A stretch of 64,000 nt of DNA, taken from positions 14,967,767-15,031,766 of the forward strand of contig CM060072.1 in NCBI GenBank assembly GCA_030533445.1. Reading direction: 5' to 3'. Numbering within the stretch: the stretch's first letter is position 1; every line of letters begins with the position of its first letter. The position numbers and the translations under genes were made by a program. The notes under the pieces are model-generated. The model was given only the letters and a program-made list of their open reading frames with translations, had not been told where the DNA came from and did not search any database. This document shows positions 22,601-31,589 of this stretch, one piece after another. Source of the stretch: Cyprinodon diabolis (lineage: Eukaryota > Chordata > Actinopteri > Cyprinodontiformes > Cyprinodontidae).

Positions 22601-25600
22601 TATTTTGCAAATAAATTCTTTAAAAATCAGACAATGTGAATTTCTGGATTTTTTTTTTTCTCATTTTGTCTCTCATAGTTGAGGTATATCTATGATGAAA
22701 ATTACCGGCCTCTCTCATCTTTTTAAGTGGGAGAACTTGCACTATTGCTGGCTGACTAAATACTTTTTTGCCCCACTGTAGCTGACCGCAAACAGTGCCG
22801 CAGACAGGAGGCCGGCTTGTTTTGTTTTTATGACCAAAATTGCGGAAAACAACTCGTGAAGTTTGACCCGCTAGAAGAGCGAGGTGCACGAGAACGCTGG
22901 GACCCTTTTTCCACCTGGATCTCCTCCCTTTTTGGACCTCATCTCTCTCGGACTAAACTCGCCCCCACTTCCTCGCCACCTCGGCCGTATCTAGACCCAC
23001 AGTGTGCAGCACAGACCACGCTTCAATATTGAGCATAACTTAAAAATGTCTGTGTCAAGCTTACTGCAACACACTGCTGCAGGAGTATAACCAGGAAGCG
23101 AGGTAGGAGGGCAAAAAAGGTTTAGCGTCTCGCAGCACGGGAGGGAGAATTACGCCCAGGAGCAAATGGATAAAATTAGACCGGAGGAAAAAACATGAAT
23201 CAATACTCTTGCGGACGTATCGATGCATCGGATCGTTGTTGGCTGTTGGATCGATGCATCGATACAAAATGATTATTATTTACATCCCTAGTTGCTTTAT
23301 TTTATATCTCGTACCATGTCTTTCGGTTTTGCTGTTCTTTTTGCATCTCGTTGCAGGTGATGAAGCAGACTGAAAATGTTTTGTCATTGTCTCCTTTCTA
23401 TCTTCTCTATCTTTCATCTTTTCTCTTTTTTTCTTCTTCTTCTGTTTTTCCTCTTCTGTTCTATTTACATTGCAGTGTCCATATAATCTGTAAAACTCCC
23501 TGCATAATTATAATAAAGCAATTTAGGAATAGGAAACAGCCCAAATATAAATGTTATGACTCATTTATTTAACAACTGTGCACAAAATCTTAAACCAAAA
23601 GTTCTCTGACTTGGTCAACATGTAAAAAAAATTTCGCTGGGGCATTCAGTCACAGCCAATAGTTATACCTGAGAAAGACTGCAAAGAAGTAACGAGGAAT
23701 TCTTTCATATTTCTGCTTCTGAATGCGGACAAAACAGAAGTTGTTGTCTTTGCACCAGTCTTTGAAAAAGAAGCTGATAAGTCAGTCACTTAATTTTGAT
23801 GAGATAAAATTGATCTCAGATAATAAGGTAAAAAAAATCTTGGTGTTATTTTTGATTAGGACCTGTCATTAAAATCTCATATCAAAGAGGTTTTTAGAAT
23901 TTCCTTTGTTCATCTCTGTAATATTGCAAAAATTAGAAATATCCTGTGCAAGGGTGAATCTGAGAAACTAGTCCATGCATTTGTTACTTCAAGGCTGGAC
24001 TGTTTTAATTTTCTACTATCAGGCAGTCCACAAACTGTAGTTAAAAGCCTTCAGCTGATCCAAAATGCTGCAGCCAGATTGCTGATGAAAATTAAAAAGA
24101 GACATCATATCTCTCCTATCCTGGCTCCTCTTTATTGGCTTCCTGTTAAATCAAGAATAGAATTTAAAATCCTCCTTCTCACATATAAAGCCTTAAATGG
24201 CCAAGCTCCATCTAATATCAGAGATCTGATTGTTCCTTATGTTCCTAACAGAGCACTTCGCTCTCAATCTGCAGGTTTAATAGTGGTTCCAAGAATTTCT
24301 AAAAGTAGAATGGGAGGCAGATCTTTTAGTTATCAGGCTCCTTTCCTGTGGAACCAACTACCAGTTTTAGTCCGTGAGGCAGACACCCTGTCTACTTTTA
24401 AGGCTAGACTTAAAACTTTCCCTTTTGATAAATCTTATAATTAGAGTGGCTTAGGTTATCTTGAGCTATCTCTATAGTTATGCTGCTATAGGCTTAGACT
24501 GGCGGAGGACATAGGGACCCATTTTTCATCATTCTGCTTCATTCCATCTCTACTATCCTACTCTGCAGAATCTGTTGGTTCAATTCAGCTGTTTTTTCTT
24601 ATTATGGTAGCCTCATCTGTTCTGCTCCCATGTGACTCTGACACCATTCTGGAGAGAATCATCAGCTGGGCTGCTGCCATCATCAATTCTGCTTGTAGAT
24701 GTTGGAGCTTTAGCCTGTTTTTCAATATAGTCCTCTTTCTCTGACTGTTACTAACTGAATGTTGTCTCTTTAATCCCCTGACATTGGGGCTGGCCTGGAG
24801 CTCATCTGCCTGGCTGTGTTTCCTGGAAGGGGCTGCCTGTGCGCCTTTTCCTCTCCACTGTCGCTACAAGCATGCTTAGTGTGAGGGATTGTATTTGAGT
24901 CAATGAGTCAATGCAATCAACAGGTTTTCCTTAGATAGAAAACTTTGGCTCAATTTCACTGTATGATCTGGTTGAACTGTAAAGTGCCTTGAGATGAGAT
25001 GTTTTGTAAATTTGGTGCTATATAAATAAACTGAATTGAAATTGAATTGTGGAGCTGGTTGACAGTTGCCTTTTGTATCTCTGCTTCTTTTTCTATGTCT
25101 GCTTCTGTCTCCTTGAACCCCAGTCGGCCTTGGCAGATGGCTGCTCATACTATGCCTAGTTCTGCTGGAGGTTTCTTCCTGTCAAAGGGGAGTTTTCCTC
25201 TCCACTGCCGCCACAAGCATGTTTGGTGTGAGGGATTGTCCTCCAGTCGATGCAATCAACTGGTTTTCCTTTGAATGAAAACTTTGAACCAATCGGACTT
25301 AATGATTTGGTTGAATCGTCTCTGTAAAATGCCTTGAGATGACATGTAAATTGGCGCTATATAAATAAACTGATTAGAACGGGTAAAAAGCCGTTTAAAC
25401 CACGCATGGGCTGAGAGAACAGGCTAAAGTCATGCAGTGTCGAACCCCAACCTTCTTGGTTTAAGGCAACTACTAACTATTTATGGTTATCATTATTCTT
25501 TCTAAAGCGTGTTCATTTGGTAGCTAAACATAGTGTTATATCATATAAAGTAGCCCTCGTCTATGTGTTTAACCAAGCATTAATCTTTCGTTATCATTTC

Positions 25601-25936
25601 TATGAGGAGCTGTGGGAATGTCATGTGTCATGGTAGCTTAACTATGCTTACACGCGGGTTTAAGTGGAAATACGAACCCGTTACAGAGGTGCATATGGAC
25701 TCCACACATGTGCTTACCTTTAATATAATACGTTTATGTTCTGTACACTAAATCAAACCTTATATCGCGATGTTTCCTGTTGCTTGGCTTTCACGCTACG
25801 CTGTTAGCTTATCTCACCTCTTCTCCTCCAGTTCTCTGCGAATTTGTTCGTCTTCTTCGTTTTCATCAAGCTCATCTTCGTCCTCTTCAACAGCCCGAGA
25901 GTAAACAGATAAAACTTCTCCGAAAAACGTTGCCAT
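7593..25936 (-). CDS. psmg1: proteasome assembly chaperone 1 (PAC1), seven exons, complete
   Basis: Exons (minus): 25936-25818, 18941-18838, 18619-18474, 15778-15716, 15035-14837, 9318-9188, 7670-7593; introns are GT-AG and phases agree, totalling 840 nt (279 aa plus stop). PAC1 pairs with PAC2 (PSMG2) and scaffolds assembly of the 20S proteasome alpha ring in the cytosol. Family landmarks: N-terminal MATFFGEV followed by an acidic tract (residues 17-30), FILAVGNNA, the ACVFYRHK segment, [30 protein letters not shown] and C-terminal [10 protein letters not shown]. The last three residues (LYI) fit the hydrophobic-Tyr-X tail that yeast Pba1/Pba2 use to dock on the alpha ring. The length is close to human PSMG1 (about 288 aa). 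Introns 1, 3 and 5 have absorbed most of the transposons. No break is seen in the coding sequence, so it appears functional. Confidence 0.96.
8608..8832 (+). repeat. dispersed fish repeat ending in ggatggat (intron 6 of psmg1)
   Basis: Order of motifs: ggttagaatcttggcctgc, catgactgttagatt, gtgatggattggtgactggt, ccagggtgtactgtgcctct, ctggagatgggcaccagc, then ggatggat. The same order appears at 50800-51090 and 54940-55200, and inverted at 27307-27431. The opening resembles a B box, so a long SINE-like origin is possible. Diverged, non-coding. Confidence 0.6.
9188..9318 (-). CDS. psmg1: psmg1 exon 6
   Basis: Acceptor gttccaccag/TC, donor ATACAG/gtgagc, 131 nt. Encodes [19 protein letters not shown], then [18 protein letters not shown], matching the family's FKP motif region. 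Confidence 0.95.
9785..11060 (+). repeat. GA-rich minisatellite with 401-bp higher-order unit (psmg1 intron 5)
   Basis: Built of variants of gaaccaaagaaagatg, 16-22 bp. Superimposed is a large unit: the landmark gtaactttacatctgacttc occurs at 10213, 10614 and 11015, exactly 401 bp apart, with the intervening DNA nearly identical between the two full units. The array therefore arose by duplication of a block that already held a minisatellite plus a unique segment. It opens long reading frames on both strands, rich in Lys/Glu/Arg on plus and Phe/Leu/Ser on minus, which are low-complexity artefacts. Confidence 0.92.
11061..12349. other. psmg1 intron 5, no element recognised
   Basis: Contains several homopolymer runs (11204-11219, 11339-11354, 11938-11954) and otherwise featureless AT-rich DNA. 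Confidence 0.5.
12350..12683. mobile_element. hAT-like MITE with imperfect 8-bp duplication
   Basis: Ends tagggatgtcctgatc and gggatatcccta are inverted repeats. The flanks ccctctaa (left) and ccttctag (right) match at 6 of 8 bases, a decayed 8-bp target duplication. The 334-bp interior is non-coding. Lies in psmg1 intron 5. Confidence 0.65.
13740..14430 (+). mobile_element. fossil Tc1-like element, interrupted by a MITE
   Basis: Plus-strand segments keep the order of a Tc1 transposase gene: cagaggcacacggtgac/ttggaggagctgcaaaa (13780s), agtggtggcagcatcatgct (about 14061), and after the MITE ccaaacatacaacaaga and ttggatcaaagcatgtttatg (14350-14420). Reading frame is lost. The MITE at 14129-14341 splits the sequence, so this is the older insertion. 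Confidence 0.65.
14129..14341. mobile_element. hAT-like MITE with about 98-bp inverted arms
   Basis: Starts cagaggtgtcgaactggttc and ends in its near reverse complement (gaaccagtttgaaacccctg); similarity continues about 98 bp inward on each side through gtgtggctgcagggtttctt. Flanks ctttagat and attttgat agree at 6 of 8 bases. It would fold into a single stem. Confidence 0.8.
14837..15035 (-). CDS. psmg1: psmg1 exon 5
   Basis: Acceptor ctgtcgcag/GTG, donor GCAG/gtgtgt, 199 nt. Encodes [28 protein letters not shown] and [13 protein letters not shown]; the last codon is split 1/2 with exon 6. Confidence 0.95.
15716..15778 (-). CDS. psmg1: psmg1 exon 4
   Basis: A 63-nt, 21-codon exon ([18 protein letters not shown] then TEK) between tttttag and GAAAAG/gtattt. 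The donor is weaker than the others (gtattt). Confidence 0.93.
15800..17070. other. psmg1 intron 3, left part, no element recognised
   Basis: A 116-codon plus-strand open frame at 15752-16102 overlaps exon 4 antisense and has no recognisable domain; I treat it as chance. The remainder is AT-rich. Confidence 0.5.
17076..18327 (-). mobile_element. complete Tc1-like element (psmg1 intron 3)
   Basis: 1,248 bp between TA duplications (17076-17077, 18326-18327). About 30-bp terminal inverted repeats begin cactatattgccaaaagtat on both sides and look identical for nearly the whole length. It carries an uninterrupted transposase in the same orientation as psmg1. Inserted at the edge of a (TA)n microsatellite, which supplies the target dinucleotide. 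Confidence 0.95.
17160..18191 (-). CDS. Tc1-like transposase, DD34E, intact reading frame
   Basis: The 343-residue frame from ATG at 18191 (start [17 protein letters not shown]) runs to the stop at 17160-17162. A longer in-frame extension upstream passes through the TIR and TA repeat and is unlikely to be translated. N-terminal paired-like helix-turn-helix (residues about 1-110, with [17 protein letters not shown]), an arginine/glycine hinge (RSGRPRK), and the catalytic core with [16 protein letters not shown] and DLNPIEHLW. The second Asp and the Glu are 34 residues apart, as required. C-terminal [18 protein letters not shown] is typical. It cuts and pastes the element at TA sites in the nucleus. 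No stop or frameshift; functionality is inferred, not shown. Confidence 0.93.
   Translation of the reverse strand: MGRSQELSEFQRGTVIGCHLCNKSSREISSLLNIPQSTVSCIIRKWKCLGTTATQPRSGRPRKLTERGQRMLKRIVRRGRQLSAESITTDLQTSCGLQISSRTVRRELHGMGFHGRAAASKPYITKCNAKRRMRWCKARRHWTLEQWRRVLWSDESRFSIWQSDGRVWVWRLPGERYLSDCIVPSVKFGGGGIMVWGCFSGAGLGPLVPVKGTLNASAYQDILDNSMLPTLWEQFGAGPFLFQHDCAPVHKARSIKTWMTESGVDELDWPAQSPDLNPIEHLWDELERRLRARPSRPTSVCDLTNALLEEWSKIPINTLLNLVDSLPRRVEAVLAAKGGPTSY
18474..18619 (-). CDS. psmg1: psmg1 exon 3
   Basis: Acceptor cttcgcag/GC and donor TCA/gtgagt; 146 nt ending in phase 0. Encodes [19 protein letters not shown] through [12 protein letters not shown]. Separated from exon 2 by only 218 bp. Confidence 0.95.
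18838..18941 (-). CDS. psmg1: psmg1 exon 2
   Basis: Acceptor tctccttttatcag/A, 104 nt, donor CCA/gtaagt. Encodes [17 protein letters not shown] and [10 protein letters not shown], matching the family's first core strand. It completes the split Arg codon and splits a Ser codon. Confidence 0.94.
18942..19935. other. psmg1 intron 1, proximal unique DNA
   Basis: AT-rich, no exon, TIR or tandem repeat recognised. Confidence 0.5.
19937..20690. repeat. hAT-type terminal sequences (caccgatcc family), split by a younger element
   Basis: Left piece (19937-20012) contains caccgatccaatacctggatc. Right piece (20550-20690) contains ggatgcaccgatccac and gataccgatat. Such caccgatcc/gatatc strings are typical of hAT non-autonomous repeats in fish. 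The pieces flank the 20013-20549 element. Confidence 0.45.
20013..20549. mobile_element. 537-bp element made mostly of long inverted repeats
   Basis: Flanking TA (20011-20012 and 20550-20551). The left arm from tgggagaattatcctgcc and the right arm from its reverse complement (tggaagaattatcc) match for about 190 bp with roughly half a dozen mismatches, down to cacagatattttctcctctc. The short central part is GC-richer (ggttgctaggcgacaa). No transposase. A TA duplication fits Tc1/mariner-type or ISL2EU-type MITEs; the superfamily is unresolved. A transcript would fold into a ~190-bp duplex. Confidence 0.85.
21187..22780 (+). mobile_element. Tc1-like element with long IR/DR termini, nested in the hAT
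   Basis: TA duplications at 21187-21188 and 22779-22780. Terminal inverted repeats of about 201 bp (21189-21389, 22578-22778) begin cagtggggcaaaaaagtatt and differ by only a few bases. Each arm has an outer (aagtatttagtcag) and an inner (aagtatttggtca) direct repeat, the IR/DR arrangement of Sleeping-Beauty-type elements. The near-identical arms suggest a recent insertion. Confidence 0.95.
21556..22549 (+). pseudogene. Tc1-like transposase, one frameshift and one nonsense
   Basis: ATG at 21556 ([15 protein letters not shown]) opens a DNA-binding domain ([29 protein letters not shown]) and reaches WSDETKI. The frame shifts by one extra T in the run at about 22123-22129, just after IMLWGC. The next frame carries [10 protein letters not shown] and DLNPIENL (DD34E spacing) and hits TGA at 22376-22378 where Trp is expected; beyond it the frame continues to ANKGCCI and TAA at 22547-22549. 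Two lesions against near-identical TIRs suggest recent loss of function, or mobilisation by a relative. Confidence 0.93.
23291..23525 (+). repeat. unclassified dispersed repeat, copy split by the hAT
   Basis: Together with 20704-20727 this forms one copy. It contains tctcgtaccatgtctttcgg, gtgatgaagcagactg, a pyrimidine-rich run, ctatttacattgcag and ends aattataataaagcaattt. The 50375-50628 copy matches throughout. AATAAA near the end suggests the 3' end of a transcribed element. Confidence 0.75.
23700..25045 (+). mobile_element. L2/CR1-like LINE, 5'-truncated, copy 1
   Basis: Begins inside the 3' part of the reverse transcriptase (ctgcttctgaatgcggacaa) and runs through C-terminal peptides [32 protein letters not shown] and [20 protein letters not shown] 3' UTR and the tail tataaataaactgaattg follow. 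The frame is open from 24079 to 24444 but broken before. Same family as 31590-33105, 40447-41195 and 53680-54820. Lies in psmg1 intron 1, antisense to the gene. Confidence 0.82.
25046..25378 (+). mobile_element. second 3' tail of the same LINE family
   Basis: Repeats the 3' UTR (ccttgaaccccagtcggcct, gaggtttcttcctgtcaaag) and ends again in ggcgctatataaataaactg immediately downstream of the first tail. Either a second truncated insertion or a local duplication. Confidence 0.7.
25379..25817. other. psmg1 intron 1, distal part, no element recognised
   Basis: Unique-looking sequence between the LINE tails and exon 1. Confidence 0.5.
25818..25936 (-). CDS. psmg1: psmg1 exon 1 (coding part)
   Basis: ATG at 25936 encodes [15 protein letters not shown] followed by the Glu/Asp-rich run. 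Donor AG/gtgaga at 25817; 119 nt, leaving two bases of the codon for Arg40. The 5' UTR lies above 25936 in a short GC-neutral stretch without an evident TATA box. Confidence 0.95.

Positions 25937-27431
<1,495 letters not shown>

Positions 27432-27487
<56 letters not shown>
27432..27487. repeat. (TA)n microsatellite, second array
   Basis: About 28 TA units on the other side of the dispersed repeat. Confidence 0.95.
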
Positions 27488-27489
<2 letters not shown>

Positions 27490-27694
27490 AGTGCTGAATA
27501 AATATCCTTGAATCTCAGAACTAAAATGGTTGTTGACAACCTTTTTTAGAATGACTGCCCTCCTGCGGAGAGCTTTATTGTCATAATAGCCATAAAAATG
27601 CAAATTAAGTGTTTTTACTACATTGTTTTGTGTCGCACTAGGCTGCTCCTGTTTTTGCTTTTGTGTTTTAGACACTTAAACATGTTTTTATCAT

Positions 27695-27915
27695 TATAAT
27701 TAGACAAGACTTAGACAACTTTTATGGTCATTTTGTATACACAGTGTTCACATAGAGAAAAACGTGGTGCAAAAGGCATTGATGTGTTCAGAGCAATGCA
27801 AAAACAAACAAATATATACGGTGCAAAAATGCAGTACAAAAACATATATATCTGTTTGTTTTTGCACTGGTCTTAACTTCCACATCAATGCCTTTTGTGC
27901 TATCTTTTTCTCTCA
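27695..27915. repeat. inverted repeat, family shared with 3 kb
   Basis: Left arm about 27756-27820 (gtgcaaaaggcattgatgtg, gcaatgcaaaaacaaacaa) and right arm about 27845-27915 (its approximate reverse complement, including ccacatcaatgccttttgtg) flank a short AT-rich centre. The left half resembles 2935-3300. Probably two opposed copies, or one copy folded back. Confidence 0.7.
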
Positions 27916-27925
27916 CACTGTTCAA

Positions 27926-28199
27926 TTGTTAAGAGTCGGTCGTTAAGGAGGTATTGTTCACCAGCTGGAGCGAGTAGGTCCCTCGTTCCTCTGTGATGGG
28001 GTGGGGGGTTTGGTGATATCTGGAAGGGATCATGTCTGTGATTGAATTGAATATTTTTTCCAGTTTCCAAAAACATACAATTCAATCATAGACATGATCC
28101 CTTCCAGATATCACCAAACCAACACCCCATCACAGAGGAACGAGGGACCTACTCGCTCCAGCCGGTGAACAATACCTCCTAAAGACCGACTCTTAACAA
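27926..28199. repeat. near-perfect palindrome, about 123-bp arms, 28-nt loop
   Basis: Arms 27926-28049 and 28078-28199 are reverse complements with only a handful of mismatches; landmarks are ttgttaagagtcggtc, ggagcgagtaggtccctcgt and ggaagggatcatgtct. The loop is T/A-rich. It directly follows the 27695-27915 inverted repeat, making two hairpins in tandem. The right arm runs on without a gap into the 28200-28500 repeat. Confidence 0.92.
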
Positions 28200-28500
28200 T
28201 CATAGACAAGTTTCAGGTATTACAGGAGACAATCCCCCCCTTAACGGCAACCCCCCCCCCCTTTAAAGGCCGACCCTCAGAATCATAGACAGGTTTCAGA
28301 TATTACAGGCTAACGATGGAACCAAATGACCCATTCATCGGTTACCATTTGCATACTTCCAAGCGATACTAGGCTTTGTCCATATAAGACTCAAACTCAC
28401 TGCGGATCCAGACATTTGAATTGAGAAAGCTTCCTGGAGAGGTGGCGAAACGTCTTCAAATCTTGGAAACCAAGTCCAGTGGATTTTTTTATTTTTTATT
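28200..28500 (+). mobile_element. unclassified retroelement fragment
   Basis: Contains a duplicated motif (aatcatagaca.gtttca..tattacagg at about 28198 and 28282), C-rich runs, then gaattgagaaagcttcctgg, aggtggcgaaacgtcttcaa and aagtccagtggattttttta. The last part is similar to the minus-strand fragment at 6535-6625. A Penelope-type or other retroelement end is plausible, but no coding region is present to confirm it. Confidence 0.4.
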
Positions 28501-28615
28501 TACGGAATATTTAAATGAGTGTTGATTTAACAAGTCAGATAGAAATCCTGTCAGGATTGAATTTGTGAATCCTGTGTTTAATCAGACTAGAATGTGATTA
28601 AAAACATAAAAGAAA

Positions 28616-30660
28616 ATTTTATAATAATGATAATAATAATAATACATTTTATTTGAAAGCGCCTTATCAAAACACCCAAGGACACTGTACAGGCAGATAA
28701 AACATTAAAAACAGGAAGCTAAAAAGCATAAAGATGCCACAGAAAACAAAACAGCAGGAAGTAAAATAAAGCCAGAGGAAGAAAATTGGAGTGATGCATA
28801 TGAACTAGATGTGATAAGACTGTCTGAACAGGAAAGTTTTGAGTCTGGATTTGAAAAGAGGGAAGGAGTCCAGAGTACGGAGATCCGGAGGGAGGGAGTT
28901 CCAGAGGTGGGGAGCAGAGCGACTAAATGCCCGGTTCCCCATTGTGACAAGACTGGCCGAGGGAACGGAGAGCTGGAAGGTGTGGGAGGATCATAGGGAG
29001 CGGGTGGGGGTGTTAACGTGAAGGAGATCTGAGATGTAAAATGGAGCCAAGCTGTGGAGGGCCTTGAATGTAGTTAGGAGGAGTTTGAAGATGATTCTTT
29101 GTTTGATGGGGAGCCAGTGGAGTTGTTGCAGGATGGGAGTGATATGATAAGAAATGGGGGTCCGAGTGATCAGGCGTGCTGCAGAGTTTTGGAGGAGCTG
29201 TAGTTTCTGGAGGGACTTGTTTGGAAGGCCAAAAAGAAGTGAATTACAGTAATCGATGCGTGAAGTGATGAGACTGTGAACAAGAATGGCGGTAGTTTGG
29301 GGAGTGAGGGAGGGACGTAGACGAGAGATGTTATGCAGATGGAAGTAGGCAGACCGGGTGATGTTGTTAATGTGGGACTGGAAGGAGAGGGTGCTGTCAA
29401 CGACGACACCTGGACTCTTAACCTGAGGGGAGGGGAGGACAGTTGAATCATTGATGGCAATCGAGAAGTTATTAGCTTTGGAGAGAGTGTGAAGTGTGCC
29501 TACTAGGAGGACTTCGGTTTTAGAGCTATTCAGTTTGAGGAAGTTGGATGAGAACCAAGAATGGATTTCTTGGAGACAGAGGGTGAGGGAGATTGGTGGG
29601 AGTGAGGCAGATGGTTGAGTAGAAAGGTAGAGCTGGGTGTCGTCCTCGTAGCAGTGGAATTTGATATGGTGCTTACGGAGGATGTAGCCAAGAGGGAGGA
29701 TGTAGATAATAAACAGGAGGGGCCCCAGGACAGAACCTTGGGGCACACCAGCAGAAACGGGGAAGTAGATGGATTTATGAGATTTGAGTTGTATGAACTG
29801 TGTCCTATCTGAGAGGTATGAAGTGAACCAGGTTAGAGGGGTGCGGCTGATACCGATGGATGATAGTCGACTGAGGAGAGTGGCATGGGAGATGGTGTCG
29901 AAGGCTGCTGTAAGGTCCAGGAGAATGAGGATGGAAAGTAGTCCAGAGTCAGAAGCCATAAGGAGGTTGTCAGAGATCTTGATGAGTGCGGTTTCAGTAC
30001 TGTGCAGAGGACGGAAGCCAGATTGAAACTGTTTATAAATATTATTGGACATCAGGTGGTTGTGGAGTTAGGAGGCAACAGATTTTTCCAGAATTTTGGA
30101 TATGAAGGGTAGATTGGATATGGGACGTAAGTTATTGAAGTCGGTGGGGTCCAGGCCAGGTTTTTTCAGAATTGGGGTGACTGTAGCGGTTCTGAGTGCA
30201 GAGGGGACTGAACCAGAGCTTAAGGAAGAGTGGATGATTTTGGTGATGAGGGGAACAAGTGAAGAACAGCAGGATTTAACCAGAGAGGACGGGAGAGGAT
30301 CGAGCTGACATGTGGAAGGTTTAGATTTATGAATGAAGTCGGAAATGGCTTGAACAGATGGAAGGTGAAAACTGGAGAGGGTGGTTGCAAAAGATGGGTA
30401 GGGGGTAGCAGGGTCGCCTCCAGAAACTGCAGCTCCTGATGAGGTCAGGTGTTTATGGATATCTGTGATTTTGGAGGCGAAAAAGGACATAAGTTTATTG
30501 CAGAAGTCATCGGATTGCATATGATGGGGAAGGGAGTCGGGAGGTTCGGTGATGGAAGTGAGGAGGGAAAAGAGAGTTTTGGTGTTGTGACGGTTGGAGT
30601 GGATTAAGTTAGAGTAATATGCAGATTTGGCAGAGGAGAGGGGAAGTCTTGTACAATTGC
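28616..30660 (-). mobile_element. L2/CR1-like LINE, 5'-truncated, second family
   Basis: Minus-strand LINE whose 3' end lies at the (ATT)n-like run near 28620-28650. The reverse transcriptase covers most of the length and retains the palm motifs. The 3' UTR near 28650-28800 carries the gcgccttatcaaaacaccca type end. Its sequence is distinct from the family at 23.7 and 31.6 kb. Confidence 0.85.
28805..30520 (-). pseudogene. LINE reverse transcriptase with two nonsense codons
   Basis: One frame from at least 30520 down to the stop at 28805-28807, interrupted only by TAA at 30070-30068 and TGA at 28993-28991. Order of motifs: [93 protein letters not shown] (normally F/YADD; Ala is replaced by Glu here), [33 protein letters not shown], and a C-terminal LFRQSYHI. 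Endonuclease domain absent (5' truncation). The E in the catalytic box and the two stops indicate a dead copy. Confidence 0.88.
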
Positions 30661-31044
30661 CACATAGGACCAGGTTGGTATAGATTGTTTTTCTCCTTTA
30701 ACAAAAACGTTAGATTTTCATTTTATTTTGTATGTTCTTTTCAGCTTTAATTGTGGTCAGGATGATCTAAATGATCAAAGAATGGGATATTGTTTTATAA
30801 CCTAACTCTGCTTTAAACCTCTCCACAAATTCCCCCCTGACCTTTCTGCTGAGTCCCTTGCTTTACATGACATAGTTTGTTTTCTTTGGTTCTCTGTCGA
30901 ACATCTGAGGCCAAAAATAAAACAACAGATTGAATTACAATAGGTTATCTGTGAAGGTAATCGATTTATCAGAATTTTATTTAGGGTTTTAAGACCAAAC
31001 AATTCTTTTTAAATATCAATTTACTTTAAAGGTTGCTTTTTTGG

Positions 31045-31318
31045 GGGGTAACAGTGGAATCGGATGCGGGACTTTGCCTTGCAACTGAAGGGTTGCTGGT
31101 TTAATGTTGTTCTGTCTTTGAGCAAGGCATATTACCTACTGATGGTCAGAGGGCCCAGTGGCCCCGGTGTAAGGCAGTCTCGGGCCTGTCAGTGAGCCCA
31201 AGGGAGGCTGTGGCTACGATGCAGCTTGGCACCGTGATTGTGTGGATAAATGACTGAATGTAGTGTAAAATGCTTTGGTCCAAAAAGCACTATATAAGTA
31301 AAGGCCATTTACCATTTT
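31045..31318 (+). mobile_element. tRNA-SINE-like repeat
   Basis: Begins with a tRNA-like head (agggttgctggtttaatg resembling a decayed B box), then gagcaaggcatattacctac, and ends aatgctttggtccaaaaagc, actatataagtaaaggccat. This ordering is typical of fish tRNA SINEs. Single copy in this window in this orientation. Confidence 0.5.
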
Positions 31319-31404
31319 TGATGACAAAAAAATGTAATAAAATGAATTTGAGGATTTTGTTGATCAGCTGCATTAAATCCCAATAAAATACCATCAATCT
31401 GTAT

Positions 31405-31450
31405 ATGTAATGTAAATCCCTTTATTGTCTCACAATGGGGAAATCTGTTT

Positions 31451-31545
<95 letters not shown>

Positions 31546-31550
31546 ATGTG
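31405..31550. repeat. LINE-type tail and (TA)n/(TG)n microsatellite
   Basis: On the minus strand, gatttccccattgtgagaca and ataaaggg form a retroposon tail like that at 49060-49140, followed by about 80 bp of TA and a short TG run. Confidence 0.7.
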
Positions 31551-31589
31551 TGACTAAATGTGAAAATATCCATGGGCTAACAAGGCTGT

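Larger units (their letters stand above)
20720..23298. mobile_element. hAT element, 8-bp duplication, disrupted by a Tc1 element
   Basis: Exact 8-bp duplication gttgcttt at 20720-20727 and 23291-23298. Ends taggggtgtaaat (20728) and atttacatcccta (to 23290) are inverted with one mismatch. The interior has gattcgatt/tatcgat-rich subterminal sequence and, after removing the Tc1 at 21189-22778, is about 1 kb without a transposase frame. It inserted into an older repeat whose uninterrupted sequence survives at 50375-50628. Confidence 0.88.

Noticed and set aside
28420..28500. Hammerhead ribozyme (gaaac next to a stem)
   Set aside because: The required CUGAUGA box and the three-stem geometry are not present by eye.
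28991..29021. End of the LINE reverse transcriptase at 28991
   Set aside because: The TGA at 28993-28991 is a nonsense mutation; the same frame continues with family C-terminal residues to 28805.
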